Part shown: positions 11,301 to 20,579 of the stretch, in pieces
Layout of the letters: every line of letters begins with the position of its first letter
How positions within the stretch are numbered: position 1 is the first letter of the stretch
Assembly: GCA_008828725.1 (NCBI GenBank)
Contig: MEHQ01004270.1
Coordinates: 222,246 to 286,245, forward strand
DNA: 64,000 bases
From: Saccharina japonica
Lineage: Eukaryota; Sar; Phaeophyceae; Laminariales; Laminariaceae
Reading direction: 5' to 3'
The notes under the pieces: model-generated
What the model saw: only the letters and a program-made list of their open reading frames with translations
Database searches by the model: none
Told to the model about the DNA's origin: nothing
Program-made: the position numbers and the translations under genes

Positions 11301-14300
11301 TTAGGGCCCGTTTTAACGAAGAAGAAAAAAAAATCAATTTGGATTTTTTTTTATTCAAAATCCGCTTTTCATTGGTCAACACACGCACCAGCACCAAAGA
11401 TTAGGATCTTGGGGTATAATATTTGGTGCTGGTGCGTGTGTTGACCAATGAAGAGCGAATTTGAATTTTATTTTTTCCAAATTGAATTTATTTCATACTC
11501 GTTAAAACGGGCCCTTCTACACCTGGTCGTTCTGTTGGGTGTACCGTAGGTCCCAATTTACCAGGGCCTTCCTCGGGAAAATTCCCGAAGATTTCGGGAA
11601 TCGAGTAAATCAACCATATCAAACTAACCAATGCCGAATACACAATGTTAAAAGCACCACAAGAAAGACAAAACCACGGCGAATCGAATGACGGTGTTTT
11701 TTTTTTTTTTTTTACCCAATGCCAATTCCCGTGGTAAATTACCATGGACCATACCGCGGTTCCTACTTCGTAAAAAAAAAAAAAAAACACCGTCATTTGA
11801 TTCGCCGTGGTTTTGTCTTTCTTGTGGTGCTTTTAACATTGTTTATTCGGCATTGGTTAGTTTGATATGGTTGATTTACTCGATTCCCGAAATCTTCGGG
11901 AATTTTCCCGAGGAAGGCCCTGCTATTTACTATGGTCCCCGGTGATAGATACCTGTTTTCGTTTGTTTGTTACTGTAGTAGGTGTATTGGTTTGCTTGTT
12001 TGTGTTTTGTTTCATGTACTGTGCCTTGCTTTGTTTTATGCATTGTGTGTGTTTTGTTTTTTTGTATTGTGTGTGTTTTGTTTTTGTGTATTGTGTGTGT
12101 TTTGTTTTGTGTATTGTGTGTGTTTTGTTTTTGTGTATTGTGTGTGTTTGTTTTACGCGCGTCGTGCGCTTGTTTTATCTTAGGTGTGTTGGTTTTAAGT
12201 CTTGTGTGTTTGTGCGTGGTTATGGTTGCGTGTGTTTTTGAGTTCCACCGTCGACTCGCCTACCCCTCCGCTGATGTCTCAGGTCGTAGGCATGCTCAGC
12301 AAGCGCTCCCGACGTATCCCGCTGGCCCCCGCTTGGTATCAAGTTGTAATATTAATAGGGATGCGCAACAACCCTTCTCCCCCCACCTTACGACGCTTCG
12401 TGGTTGGTGCAAGCAACGTCTGCATGGTTGTTGAAAACCCTAAGTGCTTCGTCCCGGCATTTCAGGGATGCGAGGGGGTCTATGGCCGTACGACTGCGGC
12501 CATGCACGACAAGAGTACCGCACCCCCTCCTCTTCCTCCCTAATCATTCCCGCATACCTCTTTGACTGTGGTCTCAGGTTGGCGATCCGCTGTTGCGGCG
12601 ACGGGAAGGCTTACCGCTTCATCCTACGGGACAAGCAGTACGAAACCAACGGCATCCAGTTCGAGACTATCGTTCAGGTTTGTCATACTTTAGGGTAGCC
12701 TATTTTTAATGGACCCCCTTTAAGGGTCCCCGCGATAAGAGAAAACGGTATATAGGGGACCTCGAATTTCTGCCTACCATTTGTTTTTGGCCACTGCTGA
12801 CTGTAAGGCGCCGGTACCAAATCTGACAAGGGACGTTGGTATGGTAAGGGACCTACAACCCCGAACACACTATTAATAGGGTCCCTTAAAATGGGCTAGG
12901 GTACCTTGAAAAGGAGCTATCTACTGAATGTAGGCGAGGTTTCGGCTCGGACCCGCGTAAAAAAACACTACGACGTATAATATTCCGGTAGTTTGTTGCT
13001 TGTTTTGTCGGAACTTTGTTTTCTTCTTTTTTTTTGGGGCGAGCCGCCGGCCTATACATATATTCGTTGCTCCATGCATGTTTCGCCGTTTCACCACCCC
13101 CTCCCCCTACGGCCATGCATGAAAATGAAGCACCCCCCCCCCCCCCCCCCCCCCCCTGCCCCCTCCGTTAACCCTGTCTTTATCCCCAGACTAAGCCAAA
13201 CAAGTGGCAAACGCACCGGCTTTCTTTCTCCTCGTTCGACGCGTACCTCAACGGTCAAGTTGTGCAAGGTGACAAGGCTGACTTTTTTGTTTTTGTTAGC
13301 CATATACCTTACCAACCGTTTTTGTTGTTGTTGTTGCTGTTGTTGTTTTTTTTTTTCTTTTTCCTTTTCTTTTTCCTTTTTTTTTGTTTTGTTTTTTGTT
13401 ACCTTCCCCTCCAAAACCGTGTCCGTTTTTTAGCGTTAGGACACACGTTACATTACGATAGCGGTGCACCTACACGTTTTTCCGGGGGCTCCTGACTTGG
13501 TTATCTTGATTGCAGTATAGGAGCTCTACACTATGACGGAGAACCATAGTAAATAGGACAAAATATTGTTATTAATAGTAAACATAGGGAAATATATAGG
13601 TTCTATTATAGAATAGGAAAAGCATGCTACGATAGAGGTGCACCATGGTTTTTCTGAGCTCCTCACTTAAGGAGCGTCATACCTCATCGAAAATATGATT
13701 ATGGAGGAAAATTAAAGTGCTGCCGGGCGAGAAATCTCTTGACCGAAGTATACTCTGAAGCATTACTCGTCACAAAAATGAAAGTCCGACGAATTTGGGG
13801 TAAGGAGTCCGATCGTTCAGAAAACGATTCTGCCAAAAAGTGCTACCTCTACCGTAGCACGCGTCAGGAGCTCTACACTATTACATAGGACCATAGTAAA
13901 TAGGACAGCATATTGTTAGTATACATAGAGAAATATAGTGTTTTCTCTGTGTACCGTAGGTCCTAATTTCCAGGGTCCTCCGTAATACTACTATTCATAG
14001 TACGGGGAACCATAGTAATCAGGACCCAGCACCCAGACAAAAACCAGTATACTAGGTGTTCCAGTATTTTTAATAAAAACATATCTGGTCCTGGTTACTC
14101 TACTCCCCCCCTAACAAGCCACCCAAACACGACTTTGTGAAAAAAAATGGAAAGCGCAACCCAATGATAAGGCACATTATGCCTTATGAGGCACACGTCT
14201 TTTTCAATAGAGTTTTTCGCTTAAGGAGCTCCCCCGGCAGTGAGAAGTTTTTTTTTGCAAAAAAAAAAGTACCCCGACGACGGTCTCCCTTTTTTGCAGA

Positions 14301-17300
14301 TACTTCTTGTAGGACTTGTTTGCCGCTGCCTAACAGTCTCCCCCCTTTTTTTTTTACCGTTGGGGTGTCTTCGTTTCCGCTGCGTGGCGGTGTCCATTGG
14401 TTTACCGTTGGAGTGGGAAGCCGTCGTATGGGATGTGGTATCTATCGGGGCTGTTCATGGGTCGGATACAAATTCGCGGGTCGAATCCGGTCCGGTCCGA
14501 TCCGGTGCGGTTGCGGTTTGGTCGGGTCGGGTCGGGTGGGGTCACCTAACCCGACCCCGACTCGACGCGTGAGATTTTGAATACCTCCTGACCCGTGAAC
14601 AGCCCTGGTAGTTGTAGAGTGTCGTGAATCCGTCTTCGCACAGCTGAACACATGTGTATATGCAGGAGTTCCTTTTTTTGTTATGATTTCGATATTTTCC
14701 CTTTCAGACCGATAACCACATTATGGGGGACGAAGTACTTGGAAAAAGAGTACGGGCACTTTTTGGAGTTGGAGAAGGGGTGGGTACACGGCTCCGCGGG
14801 CGTTGCTCTTTTCGCAACGTCTCGGGTGTGTCAAGCAGCATGTAACGGCGTAAGTACTTCGAACGTGAGGAATCGTTCCGGCGACACCCTTTTTTGCGTC
14901 GTTGTGCCTCCGTTCTCGATGCTACCGTTTTTTGGTTCATTGCCCTTTCATGATTGATACCGAACAAAGTCACACAGTTAATTTCGTTCGTTGTTCTTGT
15001 GTGCTCGGTGCCGGATAAGTGACATTTTTGTTCTGCTTTGTTAGCCTGCTTTTATTGCTCGATGCCGAATGACGGCCATACAACTTTTCATCTACTTTTT
15101 ATCCCAGCGATGGGTTGCTCCCTTCCACCAAGCCTTGCTTTGTCGTTTTTGTACAATGAAATGCTTTGCTTCGCGGGCTTTGTAGCTCGATGTCAGGTGA
15201 TCGAATACCTTTACATTCCGTGGCCGTTCTTGCTCGACGCCGGATAAAGCGGCACCCTTTTGCTCCATCCCCCCTCTCTGCTCGATACCGGCTAAGACTC
15301 TGTAGCCGCGTCGGACCAATGGTCCCCATCGATATGCAAGTCCGCCTCACAAGCGGTTTTTAGTAGGATGCAGCTCACCCTTCATGCGACCCGCCCAATA
15401 CCTCACGGCGCTTCGCAAAGCTTGGTGCTAGCATTGCCTGCCTGGCCGGTGAAAACCCGACATGCTCCGTCCCGGCGTTGTAGGGATGCGAGGGTCTATG
15501 GTCATACGACTACGGCCGTGCACGACATGAGTACACCTGTTTCGTTTTTCTTGTGTTTAAAGATAGCCGGTTGCACTTAGCTGTGTCTGGGAATTTTCGC
15601 AGCAGGTTATTTGCAAATGCCGTCAACGTGTGTGCGTTGGTGGACAAGTGGGAAGATCGTATAGATGACTCTCGATAGGCGGGCGTACAACCGGCTTCAG
15701 CCAACTCAAAATAAGTCCAACTAGCTTTCGGACGCCGTCAATTTTGTCATCCCGGATTATTTTACCCCCTTTTTGTTCGTGGCCACCCTCATGCTTGGAG
15801 CCGGGTAAGGCTTTTTAGCTGAGTGAGAACGATGGTTTGCTCACTTCAACCTGTTTCGTTTTGTTTTGTTTCCCTTTTTTTTTTTTTTTTGCTCCTTGTT
15901 GCGTGTTTCAGCCGAGGCCGGTATGGAGGTTGACCGAGCCTCTGTCGAGCAGCTGGCCATCGGGTACAAGCGCGAACCGGTGGACCCGTTCAACTTCATC
16001 CTTTCGATGCACTTCGTCAAGGTAACCGACCTTGTTACTCTCCGTTCAACTTTATTATTTGGATGCACTTGCGTCAGGGTAACAGATCTTACAGTCCGTT
16101 CAACTTCATCCTTTCGATGCACGTCGTCAAGGTAACCGACCTTTTCACCGCCCGTTCAACTTTATACGTTTGATGCACTTCGTCAGGGTAACCGATCTTT
16201 ATACCGTCCGTTCAACTTCATCCTTTCGATGCACTTTTGTCAAGGTAACTTTTTTTTTATCGTAGCCTGTTCAACTTCTAATCCTTTCGATGCATTTTGT
16301 CAAAGGAATACTCGACTATGTTTCCGTCTGTCCCCATGCGTTTTTAATGTCGGCGAGGCCCTTATCGATTATCGCTAATGCGTGTGTTTATTGCCGTTGC
16401 GGAGACTTGAACCGATAAACTCCTGTGCTCGTGCGTCTTTCAGTGGTGGGGAGACCCTTACCAATCGACGTCCCTGAGCATTTTTTATGTTTGTGTCGCG
16501 GAGATGAGTCATGTCATGTTTTGTCCTCTCGCCATGTTTTGAGTGGTTGATCGATGTTGTCGTGAAGTGGATGGCGGACTGCGCGTGCGTCATTTTTCTG
16601 TCGGGAAGGAGAGGGGTGTACCTTGGCGTTTTTGTTTGTTTGATTTTTTTCCTTCTTTTGGCGGCTATATTCCTGCGGCGATGGATGATGTGTCGAGGCG
16701 ACTGCAGGAGGTGAAAGAGGTGGAAACGTTTCACTTATTGGACATATTTCGATACGACCTATCGATCCCTGTAGATCATATTACATCCTATACCCGCCGT
16801 TACGGTATGCGGTGCAAGAGCCGTGTCGTACACACCCCGCGCTGACTAATTGCGCGCTGATCGGAGCCCCCTTTACCGCGTTCATGAACGGTTCATACGG
16901 TGTGGCTCGCGTGTGGTTCCAGTGGTACGATAACGGGTAGTTCGAAAAATGCCCAAACACCACTTAATACGCTTATCTCTACTCATAACCGTATATATAT
17001 CCCTAAAACCCCGACCCCGCCTCTACCAATATAAGCTTTTGTCTCGACGAAATCAGGCGTGGTTTTTTTTTGTTGTTGCAGAATCGGTCCACCACACTGA
17101 TAGGTACTGGTATATCCTAAAATGTTTTTATTACGGGGGACCGTAGTCATTAGGACCATTTTTTTTTGCCAAAAATAGGAAAATATATAGATCTTTGTCC
17201 TTTCCGTAGGTCCTATTTTACTACGGTTCCCAAAAACAGATAACAATTGAGTGATGCGGTAAAGGCTCCTGTCTCATCGATTCGTCCCCCCCCCCCCCCC

Positions 17301-20300
17301 CCCCCCTCTCCTTGGTGTGGCGTTTTGATCGAAAACTTTCAGGTTTACCGGACGCAGATCGAGCCGGAGTTCATCTACGTGTCTTCCGCAGGCGTTCCCC
17401 CCATCACCGACTCCAACTACGACCGCGTTCTCGAGGTATGTGGTATTTATGTGGGTGGGCTGCTGCTTTTGTATTGTACCTGCCTAATATGCACCCGGTC
17501 AGTCTGACCCGAAATGTAACGACCATTTCGATGAAGTGTTTCATATACAAGGTGCCTCCTTTATATTGCGGATCAGAGGGTAACTAAAATAAGCACCCTA
17601 CCCCTTGTCTTTTCCCAGACCTTGGGGTCGTGATTTTGATTAGTTTTCCTTTTTTTTTTTTTTTACCCTCGTACCTCGTGGCTTGGGATGACGGGCTTCA
17701 GTTGCCTCGGGGTCGAAATAGGTGTAATAAAGCCGTTGTGGTCAGCAGGGTATATGTACGTACATGCTGTCGGTCGCTCTGCTGGCGTTGCTGTTTCTCC
17801 GATTGCATATGTAAGAGTTCGCTGCCTTGTTGTTTCCTTCAAGTTGTTCCGACCGTCCTCAGTTGTTGTTTGTTGTTGTTAGTGTTATTAGTTGTGGTGT
17901 TGGTGTTTGTGTTGGTGTGTTGTTGTTATTATTGTTATTGTTGGTGTTGGTGTTGGTGTTGTTAGTTGTGGTGTTGGCGTTGGTGTTGGTGTTAGTGTTA
18001 TTAGTTGTGGTGTTGGCGTTGTTGTTGTTGGTGTTGTTGGTATTGGTGTTGTTGCTATTGTTGGTGTTGTTGTTATTGTGGTGGCGGGTGCAGACTTGTC
18101 TACAATCGTGTCATACCCGCCATCGACATTGAAATGACGGGAGGGTCTATTATGATCATACGACTACGGCCACGCATGACAACGAGTACATACCCCCCCC
18201 CTCACGCCTCCCCCCCTATGAATATATGATATATTTATAGGTTGGGTTGGCGTCGGTTGGCAACGACGCTGTAAAACACGCCACTCGCTGCGTGAGCTAC
18301 GTGGACAACCAGGGTGCCGTTTTTTGTTTTTGTTTTTGGCGGTCACCAAAGCTGGCGGTCGAGTGGATCATTTGTGCGGGGTGGAGAACCTTTGCTCCGC
18401 ACAAGGGGAACGGTCGTATCACGTAGTGTTAATATGGTAAGGCATCCGCGAGGCAGTTACATAGTAAAACCCATTGCTGTCTCGAAGTGGCCACACCAGA
18501 AATTAAATTAACTCATTGAAGCTGTCGTCCATATGCAAGTCCGCCTCACAAGAAGTTCTTAGCAGGATGCAGCTCACCCTTCACGCGACTCGCCCAATAC
18601 CTCACGGCGCATCGCGCTTGGTGCTAGGAATGTCTGTCTGGTTGGTGAAAACCCAACGTGCTCCGTCCCGGCATTGTAGGGATGCGAGGGTCTACGGTCA
18701 TACGATTACGGCCATGCATGATATCGAGTACACCCACTCCCATCCCCCACCCCGACTACCCCCCCTTACCTCTGGACCCCCCCGACCACCCAACAACCCG
18801 ACCGTACATTTCCGAAAATGGCAACCAATTCTTTTATTTTGTTTTATTTTTTTGCGCGCAGACGGATTTTTTGCTGAAGCCGAGAACCCCAGAAGAGCTG
18901 CTGNTTCGCGCTTGGTGCAAGCAATGTCTGCCTGGTTGGTGAAAACCCAACGTGCTCCGTCCCGGCATTGTAGGGATGCGAGGGTCTATGGTCATATGAC
19001 TACGGCCGTGCACGACATGGGTACACTGTCTCCCGTTGCTGACCGCTACGCCACCGGCCGATGATTATTGGGGATTCGATCGTATGCTGTGTGTTTTTAA
19101 ACGGCAGACTTTGAAGGAGAACAACCCGAAGTGCTACTACAACGCGAGGGGGGAAGAGCTGCTGCGCAAGTCCGGGCTCACGTACACGATCATTCGCGTA
19201 GAGGGGTTCAACAACTTGCCCGGCGGTATCCAGGCGATTGAGATCAAGCAGGTGAGAAAAGCGAGACATCTGGCTTTTACTTCGTGCCGGTAGTTGTCGT
19301 TGTGGTCATTCAACCTGCTCTTTAGAGTGAACGCTGCTCTTAAAAATCAACACGCTCTTCGTCCGTCCGCATCCATACACGTGGCTATGGCCCTAGAACG
19401 ACAGGATACTATGTTATGTTCGCTGGACGGGGCCTAAGCTGAAATTCGCCTCTTGGTGTCACGTCGTGAACGTTTTGTCGGGTAAATATGTTGCCTGGGG
19501 GCAGTGATTGCAGTGCCGTATTTGCCCGAATAGCCCAAAATTAATGTAACCTGAAACGTCTTATTGATGGCGAAAAATGGGGTGATTTTGTGTCCAGCCT
19601 TTGTCACCGCTACAGCAGTTATCAATATAGCACGAATTATCTAATCGCAGGTGAAACAAGCCGTGTTAACAATCGATACTGCAGTCGCGCGCAAGTCAAA
19701 CCTTTTTTCACCACCTATAGCGTGTATACCCTTCGTATAATTTAATTATCTTCTATTAATAGTAGTGCAACCACAGTGTTAGTCATTATCCTATAGTTGA
19801 ATGGCCTGTTAGTGCTTATTTAAACATTTTGGCAAGGCTCTTCCTTGAAGTTGTGTCTGTACTATCCGTGTAACTAACGCAGTCATAGCCAAGCCTTTTG
19901 TCACCACTATACATATTGTTTATAGGTTTAATACTTGAGTACCACGACAGTATCAATAGGTATGCTGTTTGTATAGTGATGGCCTGTTCTACCTATACAG
20001 TAGTTCCATTTTTGGCAGGGCTTTTGCTGGATGATTTGTCTGCGCGGACGAGCTGTTGGCGTGCCCTCTACTCTTGTCTGTCCCTCCAGAAGGCGGTTCA
20101 ACAGCTTCCCACACGAGGCCAGAAATTACGAACACCTCGGTGCGAAGCTAACGCGACTCGGTAAAACCCAAAGTCGACGTATTTCCACCCGTCTAGGAAA
20201 AGCGTGCAGCAGTACCCCTCACCAACACGGGGGACCATAGTAAACAGGTCCTTCGGTACACACAAACACCTATACATTTCCCTATTTTTACTAACGTCAG

Positions 20301-20548
20301 GTCCCATTTGCTATGAATATTACGGGGGACAATATTAAGGAGAGGAGCAAACACTCGTAGTGTAACGTTGGAAAATGTACATTGGGAAATGTGTACCGTA
20401 GGCCCCCTATTTACTATGCCCCCCCCCCGCGAAAAAGCAAATACCATCATGCTGGGTGCGTGTCGTGCTCCTCATTTCGTTGCTTGGTCGGACTTATCGT
20501 ATCGAGCGTTGGATTCGTACACAGGCGTGCGATCGTTTTTCAGCGCTC

Positions 20549-20579
<31 letters not shown>

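Larger units (their letters stand above)
11243..11946. mobile_element. MITE-B copy split by MITE-A and a foldback element
   Basis: Pieces of one MITE-B lie at about 11243-11303, 11515-11562 (TGTACCGTAGGTCCCAATTT) and 11922-11946 (CTATTTACTATGGTCCCC). A MITE-A sits in the first gap and a foldback element in the second, giving a three-level nest. Confidence 0.6.

Noticed and set aside
17630-18137. Val/Leu/Cys-rich open frames
   Set aside because: They translate a T/G trinucleotide tract inside an intron.
18861-18903. Possible exon after TTGCGCGCAG (TDFLLKPRTPEELL)
   Set aside because: The flanking exons (17343-17435 and 19108-19251) already join in phase at a position where relatives have no insert, and the segment runs into an ambiguous base and a SINE1 copy.
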